Below, in pieces: positions 15,110 through 22,408 of a stretch of DNA of 24,167 bases. The notes under the pieces were generated by a model that worked only from the letters and a program-made list of their open reading frames with translations, had not been told where the DNA came from and made no database searches. Both the position numbers and the translations under genes were made by a program. Source of the stretch: Deltaproteobacteria bacterium (GTDB taxonomy: Bacteria; Desulfobacterota; G020345765); assembly GCA_030616835.1 (NCBI GenBank), contig JAUWWP010000007.1, positions 1 to 24,167 of the forward strand, written 5' to 3'. Position 1 is the stretch's first letter. Each line of letters begins with the position of its first letter.

Positions 15110-16618
15110 ATGCAACCAATTGAGAAGATTTTGTTAATTTACCCCCAAAGCGTCACAACGGTTGGCCATCCACGCCTTTGTGCTCACCCTCTGGGAATTG
15201 CTTGCCTGGGAGCAGTTTTAAAGAAAGATTATAGGGTTAAATTATTAGATGCCACTGCCGAGGGTAATAGAAATTTTGAAAATCTGGGAAATGGTATGGT
15301 AAGATATGGGTTATTAGATGAAGAGATCAAGAAGAGGATCGCCGAGTATTCACCAAATGTAGTAGGTATCACCTGTCTCATCTCTTCCCAATTGCCTTTC
15401 ATTAGAAAGATCTGTCAACTAACCAAAGAGGTTAACCGGAAGACAATTACAATTATCGGCGGCACTCACCCTTCATTTTTGCCCAAAGAAGTCTTAAGGG
15501 AGAAAGGTATTGACTTTATTATCCTGGGTGAGGGTGAAGATACATTGCCAGGTTTATTAAAGCGATTGGAGAGGGGTCAGGATTTCGCCGATCTTGATGG
15601 AATTGCTTTTAAAAGAGACGATCAGATTCAGGTTAATCCCAGAACGAGATATATTGAAGAACTTGACCGGTTACCTTTCCCTGCCTGGGAACTTTTACCT
15701 ATGGAGAAATATTCCAAAATTAACATTCCGATGAGTGTTACCTGTAAGTCAAGACACTGGGCTCCGATCATTACCTCCCGGGGCTGTCCAGCAAAATGCA
15801 TCTTCTGCTCATCGGTCAACTTCTGGGGTCACCATTATCGCACCCATTCAGCGAAAAATGTCCTTGATGAAATTGAATTGCTGGTTAAGGAATATAAAAT
15901 CAAGGAAATTCAATTCTGCGATGATAATTTAGTTTTCGATAAAAAAAGGGCCAAGGAGATATTTCAGGGAATAATTGACCGGAGGCTAAAGATCTTTTGG
16001 AATACCCCCAATGGAATTGCCCTGTGGAGATTGGATGAAGAGTTGCTGGAGCTTATGAAAGCCAGTGGGTGCTATGAACTGACCCTGGCTATCGAGAGTG
16101 GTGATCAGGAGGTTTTATCGAAGATAATCAAGAAGCCCTTAAATTTAGCCCGGGTAGAATCCTTAACCAGGGCCATCCAGAGGTTAAAGATTCGAACTCA
16201 TTCCTTTTTTATTATCGGCTTTCCCGGGGAGACTAAAGAGCAGATACGCCGAACCTTTTCCTTTGCCAAAAAATTGAGGTTGACCAGTGCTTTCTTCTTT
16301 ATTGCCAATCCTCTTCCCGGTTCAAAACTTTACGAGATCTGTAAGGAGAAGGGTTACATTAAGGATGATTTCGACTTTGAAGCTATAAGTTACAGCAAAT
16401 CAAATTATGAAACCCCGGAGTTTACCTCCCAGGAGTTAGAAAATATCATGGATAAAGAGGATTTTAACTTTCACTTAAGTGTGCTTTTCCGAAATCCCAT
16501 CTTCTTTATCCAGAGATACCTCCTCTTTTTAATCGTCAATCCCCTCTCTTTGTTCGAATTATTTAGATACAGATATTTCCCTGTTTTCAGGACACTCTTT
16601 CGGAAAAGAAAAACATAA
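15110..16618 (+). CDS. B12-binding-type radical SAM protein, paralogue 3
   Basis: A 502-residue protein, closest to paralogue 2 on the minus strand. Cysteines of CPAKCIFC are at 226, 230 and 233. The B12-domain landmarks are HPLGIACLGAVL (26-37), GGTHPSFLPK and FIILGEGEDTL; the barrel has AIESGDQEVL, IGFPGETKEQIRRTF and ANPLPGSKLYEICKEKGY. The C-terminal tail (NPIFFIQRYLLFLIVNPLS) is hydrophobic. The DxHxxG motif of base-off cobalamin proteins is not seen. Expected role: SAM-dependent radical methylation or rearrangement with an unknown substrate, probably membrane-associated. A weak CAAGAG lies nine bases before the ATG. It begins a two-gene unit with the divergent radical SAM gene that starts ten bases after its stop. 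Confidence 0.9.
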   Translation: MQPIEKILLIYPQSVTTVGHPRLCAHPLGIACLGAVLKKDYRVKLLDATAEGNRNFENLGNGMVRYGLLDEEIKKRIAEYSPNVVGITCLISSQLPFIRKICQLTKEVNRKTITIIGGTHPSFLPKEVLREKGIDFIILGEGEDTLPGLLKRLERGQDFADLDGIAFKRDDQIQVNPRTRYIEELDRLPFPAWELLPMEKYSKINIPMSVTCKSRHWAPIITSRGCPAKCIFCSSVNFWGHHYRTHSAKNVLDEIELLVKEYKIKEIQFCDDNLVFDKKRAKEIFQGIIDRRLKIFWNTPNGIALWRLDEELLELMKASGCYELTLAIESGDQEVLSKIIKKPLNLARVESLTRAIQRLKIRTHSFFIIGFPGETKEQIRRTFSFAKKLRLTSAFFFIANPLPGSKLYEICKEKGYIKDDFDFEAISYSKSNYETPEFTSQELENIMDKEDFNFHLSVLFRNPIFFIQRYLLFLIVNPLSLFELFRYRYFPVFRTLFRKRKT

Positions 16619-16627
16619 TCCCAGATA

Positions 16628-18250
16628 ATGAGGAAAAAGATACTCTTAAGCGGGATTTTCAAGCCCTGCGGGGTGGACGATGCCTACGGCAGGAAGGAAA
16701 ACAAGGCTGAGCTATTTCACAATCAGATCACCCTAAACCAGGGTATCTTCAGTGTGCGTCATTCCTCCCAGACCTCTGGTCTCCACCTGATAGCCAACAA
16801 CATCACTCACCCTACCACTGTTTTAGACTGGCCCACCCTGGATCTTTACCAGAAGGAGCTTAGAAAGGGTTATGACTATATCGGGATAGGGTTTATCCCC
16901 CCCAATCTCAGGAAGATGAAGAGAATGGTGGAGCTGGCCAGAGAACTCTCTCCCCACTCCAAGATTATTATTGGTGGCTTTGGCACTGCCATTGAGGATA
17001 TAGAATGTCTGGTGGATGTAGATTATGTATGCCGGGGTGAGGGGATCAGGTTTATGAGAAACCTGTTAGGAGAGCCCCCGGAGTTTGAGTTCAGGCATCC
17101 CATTATGGGTTCCACTGTTTTAGAGTTCATGGGAATCCCCATTTACTATATCTCTAAGCTTCTAAAACCGCGGGGTATTAGCATCTTTGCTTCTGCCCTG
17201 TCCACCGGGCTGGGGTGTGTCCACAACTGCAATTTCTGCCTTACCAGCCACTTTTTTGAGTGCCGCTACCTCCCGTTTATGCGCAGCGGTAAAGAGATAT
17301 TTGACGAGATGGTTCGACAGGAGGGGATAATCAAGGAGACGAGATTTAGCCTGATAGGGGACGAAAATTTCTTGAGTGATAAGACCAGGGCGGAAGAGTT
17401 ATGGAAGTGTATGAGGGATTCAAAGAGGCTGTTTACCCTTTCAATGGTATTTTCCTCAGCAGACTTTCTAAAGGACTACGAGCCAGAATTCTTAGCCGAG
17501 CTGGGTATAGATAGGCTCTGGATCGGGATAGAGTCCCAGGTAATCCCGTTTTCAAAGAATGAAGGGATAAACCTGAAAGGGATGATGGAGGAGCTGAGAA
17601 GATACGGGATCAAGACCATACTCTCCTCCATCCTTTGCCTGGAAGGACATACCAGAAGCAATATCAGAAAGGATATTGAGCTTCATCTCTCCCTCAGGCC
17701 TACCTTCAGCCAGTTTGCACTTCTCGCCCCCCTACCCGGCACCCCTTTGTGGCAGAGTCTTATTGATGAAGGAAGGATCATTCATTCCCTCCCCTGGGAG
17801 GATCGCCATGCCTTAAAGCAGATATGGTTTAATCATCCTGAATTCAGCCTGCGAGAATCTGAGAATATCCAGAGGGAGGCCTATGCCAGGGATTATGAGG
17901 AACTGGGACCATCTTGCCTTAGGGAGTTTGAGATAAATTTCGACTATTACCTGAGATTTAAGGACTCCAAGAACTGGATGCTGAAAGAGAGGGCAGAAAG
18001 GATGAAGGATGAGATTATGTGGTATCCGGTAATATGCTCGGCTGCTGAGCATTTAGTCCCTACCCCGGAGATGAGGGAGATGGTTAAGGAATTTAGGAGG
18101 AAATTGAGGGTGGAACTGGGTGGTATGAGCCTGTTTCAGAGAATAGAAGCCTTTGGGGTTTATCTATTTGGGAAATTGAGGGAGTTTAGATACCTACACT
18201 TCGAAGACACCGTCCAGCCTCTCACCTGGGTTACCCGCTATAACCGGTAG
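16628..18250 (+). CDS. Divergent B12-binding-type radical SAM protein
   Basis: A 540-residue protein unlike the three paralogues. Its N-terminus reads SGIFKPCGVDDAYG, then ELFHNQITLNQGIFS, an extended segment before the B12-binding-like fold, which is recognisable from YIGIGFIPPNL (84-94), IIIGGFGTAIED (113-124) and DYVCRGEGIRFM (132-143). The radical SAM cysteines are 197, 201 and 204 in CVHNCNFC. GDENFLSD, WIGIESQV and LLAPLPGTPLW mark barrel strands. The pocket loop is GGFGT instead of the GGxHP of the other B12-type copies, so cofactor or substrate handling may differ. The C-terminal helices are basic. It starts ten bases after the stop of paralogue 3 without an obvious Shine-Dalgarno and is probably co-transcribed. 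The reaction is unknown; class B methyltransferase-like or BchE-like chemistry is possible. Confidence 0.87.
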   Translation: MRKKILLSGIFKPCGVDDAYGRKENKAELFHNQITLNQGIFSVRHSSQTSGLHLIANNITHPTTVLDWPTLDLYQKELRKGYDYIGIGFIPPNLRKMKRMVELARELSPHSKIIIGGFGTAIEDIECLVDVDYVCRGEGIRFMRNLLGEPPEFEFRHPIMGSTVLEFMGIPIYYISKLLKPRGISIFASALSTGLGCVHNCNFCLTSHFFECRYLPFMRSGKEIFDEMVRQEGIIKETRFSLIGDENFLSDKTRAEELWKCMRDSKRLFTLSMVFSSADFLKDYEPEFLAELGIDRLWIGIESQVIPFSKNEGINLKGMMEELRRYGIKTILSSILCLEGHTRSNIRKDIELHLSLRPTFSQFALLAPLPGTPLWQSLIDEGRIIHSLPWEDRHALKQIWFNHPEFSLRESENIQREAYARDYEELGPSCLREFEINFDYYLRFKDSKNWMLKERAERMKDEIMWYPVICSAAEHLVPTPEMREMVKEFRRKLRVELGGMSLFQRIEAFGVYLFGKLREFRYLHFEDTVQPLTWVTRYNR

Positions 18251-18253
18251 AGA

Positions 18254-18288
18254 CCTGCACTATCCCGAAGGAAAGGTGCATGAGCAGG
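18254..18288. terminator. Weak hairpin between convergent genes
   Basis: Just after the stop of the plus-strand radical SAM gene, TGCAC (18256-18260) can pair with GTGCA (18276-18280), or CCTGC (18254-18258) with GCAGG (18284-18288). No strong T-run follows, so a terminator role is only a guess. The 111-bp convergent gap holds nothing else I can support. Confidence 0.2.
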
Positions 18289-18361
18289 ATTACTATATTT
18301 TGGGCTTAAATCAAAACCTTCCCCATTACCATAAATCCTCTCTATAAGATCCTGGCCTTCG

Positions 18362-21226
18362 TCAGAAAGGGATAAGAAATTTCCGATATACCAGATACCC
18401 GGCCAAGGAAAAAAGCGTGATTAAGCTACTCCAGAGCCCCAGCTTAAAAGAAAATGGATTGAAGACGAAGCTTACCCGATGGCGGCCCGGAGATAAAGGA
18501 ACTGCCCGCAGAAGATAATTACCCCGATAGATCCTCTCCTCTTCTCCATCCACATAGACCTTCCAGCCCGGGTAATAGATATCGCTCAGGACTAAAAACC
18601 CATCACTTCGCATTTTGGCACTAACCTCGATATTGTTTGCCTGATAATCAATAATCTCAGCCCTGGAAACATTTGCCGTTAAATGTAATTCAGTAAATAA
18701 TTCCCTCTCCCTTGGGGGGAGAGGGTTAGAGCCTGCCCTGAGCTTGTTGAAGGGGTGAGGGGGAGGAATTTTCTCTTCTAAGATAACTATCTTCCGGGGA
18801 TTATAGTTTTCCGAGTTCATTCTTGCCAGGATCCTCTCTTCTTTCTCAATCACCTCTGCTTCGGGCACAATAAAGGCCCGGGGAAAAACTTTCTTATTTC
18901 GATAGATCTTGATATCCTGCTCGTAGCCCAGTTCCCATCTTTGCTCCCCCTTTTCTAATCGGATTCCTCCCCAGCCGGCCCAGTCAAAATCAGTAGTTTC
19001 CTTAGGCGAGGTAATCAGGCTCAATAAAATAGTTTTGCCGCCGGAGGATGATAGATCAACCACCTGTTCGATCCATTTCCTATCCTGAGTGTTACTATTA
19101 GGATCGATCGCCCGGGAAAAGACCTTTTTTTTCTCTCCCTGCTCTTCGGCAAATAGCTCAAAAATAACCCCGTCCCCCTGCTCCGATCTCCAGCCCCGGG
19201 GATCAAGCCCCAGGAAAAAGCGTAGACTTATGCCCTCAGGGGGAATTCTAATCGGAAACTGGATCAGAGCCGGAGGATGCTCGAACAATACCACCTTCCT
19301 TTCTCCTTTAACCTTAAATACTCCCCGGCTGATGTGATTGAGATCAGGGACCGATCTCTTCCCTTTTTCCAGAACCTCTTCAACAAATCCCTCACTGGAG
19401 ATCTCATTATGTGACAAAACATATTTCAGATTGAGCAGATCGAGAAGCTTTGAATCAAGTTTCTCGGGCTTCGGCTGGAGATAGGAATATCGTCTAATAT
19501 AATATTCCGCCCCTTCTGCCTCGGTGTGATCATTGATGAGGTTGATTAGCTTTACATAGCGGTCAAGGTAAACCCCGTACATCCCTCGAATATCGTGGAG
19601 ACGGAAGGGAATTCCCAGATTTGGAAAAAGAAAAGGAGGGAGGGAATGAATCCGAAAAAGATGCTGATCTTTTTTCAGGTAATTAAAAAATTGAGATTTT
19701 GAGAGCTCATCCAGATCCTTCTTTAAGATGGGCTTATATCCCAGGGTATTGACGAAAAGGGCAAGGAAACAAATCACTATCATTATGCCGGCAAAAATAC
19801 CTTTGTTCAAATAACCTCTGATATAGAGAAAAAAGACCGCTAAGATTGCCATCAACCACCCGGCGACAATGGCTAAAGCCAGAGAAATATCATCTGCCCT
19901 TGAGGGCCTGAGGAGCCCGGAAAGATAGGCAATGCTAAATCCAAATGCCAGAAGGAAGATAAATCCCAGGGAAGAATTGAAGCTTTTTCTGCCAAATTTA
20001 CCGGAAATTAAGTGGTTGAGCCCTACTGCTGCCATTATCGTCAGGCTAAAGGAAACCTCTGGAATTGCGTATTTTGCATTTGAGGAAAGATTGAATATTG
20101 GCAGTAGGCTGGTCAAGCGGAAAAAGGGAAGCCCGTAGAGCATACCTAAGATGAAAATCAAGAAGGCAGAAAAAAAATAACTCCATCGAGGAGAATTCTT
20201 CAGATTAATTAGGAAGTAAACTGCAAAAACAGCAGGGATTAGACCTAGATAAGGAGGCAACCAAGATAAAGAGGTCACTTCGTAGCCCGAGAATGCTGAA
20301 ATTGAACTGACTACTTCCCAGGAAGGAAGGGTTCCGGGTACTAAAGAGTTCCTGAAGTCCCCCAAAAACCAGGGAAGAATCAAAGAAATAAAATGCTTAA
20401 TATGATAATGGAACAATCCCAGGCCCGGGGGATGAAGATGCCAGGAATGCTTTAGATGTTCAGCAAAAGGTAAAAGTTGAATCAATGAGAGAGTGAAGCC
20501 CAGAGATACCGAACCAATATATAAAAAAAATCGGCCCCATAATCTGGCCAGGTTCCTTTCTTCTCTTTGGTTAAGGAAAATCTGGTGGAAATAGAATAGG
20601 GTTACAAAAAATAGGGCATAAAAGGCTGAGGAAGGATGACCTCCGAAAAGAATCAAGGAAATTGCTAAAGAGCAAAAAATTAAAGAATTTACTCCCCCTT
20701 TCTTACCCAGGCGAAAGAAGCAAAACATCAACAAAGGGAGCAGGACCTCAACATTCAAGTGAATTTCATTAAGATAACGGGTGAAATAGCCATTGAACAT
20801 GAAGCATATCGAGCCGAACAGAGAGCCAGCCTTCCCGACTGATAAGGAGCGCAAAAAGACATAGGTAAATACTCCTGCTAACCATAAACGGCCTAACAGA
20901 TATAAGTCTTTTATTACAATCGAGTTGGGAGAGGAATAGATGATAATCTTTGGAAGAAAAAGGCATGAGGTCAGAAGATTAGCAAGAAAAGGAGTTCCCA
21001 GAGCATTAAAGGGATTCCATAGGGGAAAGTATCCGGAACGAAAGCTCTCCGCGATAAGAATATCCCAGGGATAATAGGCATACAGTGCCCACTGGTCCTC
21101 AATCATGCTTAGAGTAAGGCGGTGTCCCCGGAGAAAATAGGGGGAAAAGAAAAGCCCGAGCAGGACCATCAGAAGCAAAGATGTCCGAAGGTATTCATTC
21201 TTTAATAATTTACTAATAAGGCTCAT
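18362..21226 (-). CDS. YfhO-like polytopic membrane protein with embedded jelly-roll-like domain
   Basis: A 954-residue protein from the ATG at 21226 (an in-frame GTG lies directly upstream). The N-terminal half has about twelve hydrophobic segments with the YfhO/GT-C signatures EDQWALYAYYPW, SGYFPLWNPFNALGTPFLAN and GYFTRYLNEIH. The C-terminal region near 870-930 has LVLSDIYYPGWKVYVDG and RAVPLSPGRHRVSFVFNP, the classic YfhO ending. Between them, about residues 645-760, is a beta-rich stretch (GISLRFFLGLDP, GVIFELFAEEQ, RKWIEQVVDLS, WAGWGGIRLE) resembling a carbohydrate-binding jelly-roll. YfhO proteins are linked to glycosylation of teichoic acids or other envelope polymers; the role here is inferred. 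Residues about 819-841 are encoded by an inserted dispersed repeat. The start and leader match those of the TPR gene at 6598. It closes the minus-strand group behind two radical SAM genes. Confidence 0.87.
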   Translation of the reverse strand: MSLISKLLKNEYLRTSLLLMVLLGLFFSPYFLRGHRLTLSMIEDQWALYAYYPWDILIAESFRSGYFPLWNPFNALGTPFLANLLTSCLFLPKIIIYSSPNSIVIKDLYLLGRLWLAGVFTYVFLRSLSVGKAGSLFGSICFMFNGYFTRYLNEIHLNVEVLLPLLMFCFFRLGKKGGVNSLIFCSLAISLILFGGHPSSAFYALFFVTLFYFHQIFLNQREERNLARLWGRFFLYIGSVSLGFTLSLIQLLPFAEHLKHSWHLHPPGLGLFHYHIKHFISLILPWFLGDFRNSLVPGTLPSWEVVSSISAFSGYEVTSLSWLPPYLGLIPAVFAVYFLINLKNSPRWSYFFSAFLIFILGMLYGLPFFRLTSLLPIFNLSSNAKYAIPEVSFSLTIMAAVGLNHLISGKFGRKSFNSSLGFIFLLAFGFSIAYLSGLLRPSRADDISLALAIVAGWLMAILAVFFLYIRGYLNKGIFAGIMIVICFLALFVNTLGYKPILKKDLDELSKSQFFNYLKKDQHLFRIHSLPPFLFPNLGIPFRLHDIRGMYGVYLDRYVKLINLINDHTEAEGAEYYIRRYSYLQPKPEKLDSKLLDLLNLKYVLSHNEISSEGFVEEVLEKGKRSVPDLNHISRGVFKVKGERKVVLFEHPPALIQFPIRIPPEGISLRFFLGLDPRGWRSEQGDGVIFELFAEEQGEKKKVFSRAIDPNSNTQDRKWIEQVVDLSSSGGKTILLSLITSPKETTDFDWAGWGGIRLEKGEQRWELGYEQDIKIYRNKKVFPRAFIVPEAEVIEKEERILARMNSENYNPRKIVILEEKIPPPHPFNKLRAGSNPLPPRERELFTELHLTANVSRAEIIDYQANNIEVSAKMRSDGFLVLSDIYYPGWKVYVDGEEERIYRGNYLLRAVPLSPGRHRVSFVFNPFSFKLGLWSSLITLFSLAGYLVYRKFLIPF
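18703..18725. repeat. GC-rich hairpin element inside the YfhO-like gene
   Basis: CCCTCTCCC (18703-18711) and GGGAGAGGG (18717-18725) form a perfect 9-bp stem around TTGGG. With the following GGTTAG and, further on, GGGTGAGGGGG, it looks like a larger GGGAGAGGG-TTAGGGTGAGGG-type element that has been split by the dispersed repeat next to it. Both parts are translated in frame. Confidence 0.75.
18731..18753 (+). repeat. Dispersed repeat copy inserted in the coding sequence
   Basis: The sequence GCCTGCCCTGAGCTTGTTGA followed by AGG is a variant of the CCTGAGC(C/T)TGTCGAAGG element. On the coding (minus) strand it gives PFNKLRAGS, of the FDKLRAG form that such repeats produce when they are translated. 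Together with the adjacent hairpin it adds about 23 residues without breaking the frame. Confidence 0.85.
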
Positions 21227-21281
21227 CACGCATTGTTATGGGTAAACAATTGAATCCAAATATCAATAGATAGGATTCAAG
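21222..21281 (-). repeat. Conserved leader element, copy B
   Basis: Gapless match to 6594-6653 (49 of 60 by my count), covering the GTGATGAG start region and upstream AACAATT and AATAGATAGGAT blocks. The gene behind it is YfhO-like, unrelated in its coding sequence to the TPR gene behind copy A. TAACAA lies six bases before the ATG. Confidence 0.8.
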
Positions 21282-21291
21282 GGTTTAAATC

Positions 21292-21314
21292 CCTGCTATT
21301 CCCTGCTATTCCTT
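21292..21314. repeat. Two-unit version of the 10-bp tandem repeat
   Basis: TGCTATTCCC and TGCTATTCCT stand next to each other here, the same unit that is repeated eleven times at 6658-6767. It holds the same place relative to the conserved leader and also lies just past the stop of a radical SAM gene. Confidence 0.8.
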
Positions 21315-21330
21315 GAAGCATATATTTACC

Positions 21331-22398
21331 TCAAGAAATCCAATGTGGTTTATCCAGAATGAAGAATCTGTCATTCCCCCAGAGATAACAATGATGGCAC
21401 TCTCGAGGGAATCCGCCACCAGCGAGAATTCGACGAAGCTCCTGGGCCTTCTTTCCGTTCCAGATAGCCTCCAGGCTCTGATAATCCAGATTGCCCAGAA
21501 TAGGAGAGGAATAACAACAAAACCTGATATTTCCATTAGAAAAAACATAGAGGCTATCCCAGGGAAATCTACACGGGGGCCTGCCAATCCTTTTTATCCT
21601 GCTATCATTTGCCTCGTCATCTACTGCTATCTCCAATGGCTCGGAAATAACCTCTACCAGCTCCACCTTTAGTCTGCTTGCTTTCTGGTAAGTTTGCAGC
21701 ATCACATCCTTTACCAGATCTCTGTAAAGAGATATTGACTCCTGACATAAATCCTTCCGGTAGATCTGGGCATAAAAAACGGTCAGGCCATCTAATCCTA
21801 AATTCTTTACCAGGCCTACCATCTGGGGTAATTCTTCCAGATTTTTTCTCATCACCACCATATTGATTACCAGTTTAGGCTTATCAGACCGGAGAGAGCT
21901 TTTTATTTCCTTAATTCTCTTAATATTTTCAATAATCTGGTCAAAATTTGCTCTTTTTCTGATTTGCGCAAATGTTCCCTTATTGGGAGAGTCAAGAGAG
22001 ATATCCAACTGAGCAAGATTATATTGGATTAATTTCCTTATCTTCTCCTCATCAAAAATAGTTCCGTTGGTATTGAAGCTGGTATTACAATTAGGATATT
22101 TTGAAGTCACCTCCAGGATCTTAAACAGATTAGGGTCTAAAAAGGGCTCCCCTCCGCCGGTCAAAGAGAGATGGGTAGCCTGCGCGAGCAGGGGCTCAAT
22201 CTTAAGAAAACGGGAGAAGATATTCTCTTCTCCTTCCAGCAGACGAAGAAAATTTTCCGGCAGCCAGTCTGCCTCCTGATGGCACATAATACAGCGGAGG
22301 TTGCAGACAGAGGTAAGCGAGAATTGGATAGTTGTTGGAGGGCTAGCTAAAAATTCAGATTTTGGGCTCCCGCGAAGCAATCTCCAAAACTTCTTCAT
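21331..22398 (-). CDS. Radical SAM/SPASM domain protein
   Basis: A 355-residue protein from the ATG at 22398; AAGGG lies a few bases upstream as a good Shine-Dalgarno. A GTG at 22404 is also in frame but overlaps that site. It has no B12 domain. CNLRCIMC near the N-terminus carries cysteines at 32, 36 and 39, followed by LTGGGEPFLDP and FNTNGT, all typical of SPASM/twitch radical SAM enzymes. The C-terminal SPASM-like region has PPCRFPW, FSNGNIRFCC and ECHHC, which should bind auxiliary iron-sulphur clusters. Relatives modify peptides, sugars (dehydrogenation, epimerisation) or other small molecules; no precursor peptide is visible nearby. It starts ten bases after the stop of the upstream radical SAM gene and is surely co-transcribed with it. 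Confidence 0.88.
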   Translation of the reverse strand: MKKFWRLLRGSPKSEFLASPPTTIQFSLTSVCNLRCIMCHQEADWLPENFLRLLEGEENIFSRFLKIEPLLAQATHLSLTGGGEPFLDPNLFKILEVTSKYPNCNTSFNTNGTIFDEEKIRKLIQYNLAQLDISLDSPNKGTFAQIRKRANFDQIIENIKRIKEIKSSLRSDKPKLVINMVVMRKNLEELPQMVGLVKNLGLDGLTVFYAQIYRKDLCQESISLYRDLVKDVMLQTYQKASRLKVELVEVISEPLEIAVDDEANDSRIKRIGRPPCRFPWDSLYVFSNGNIRFCCYSSPILGNLDYQSLEAIWNGKKAQELRRILAGGGFPRECHHCYLWGNDRFFILDKPHWIS

Positions 22399-22408
22399 TG
22401 CCACCCTT

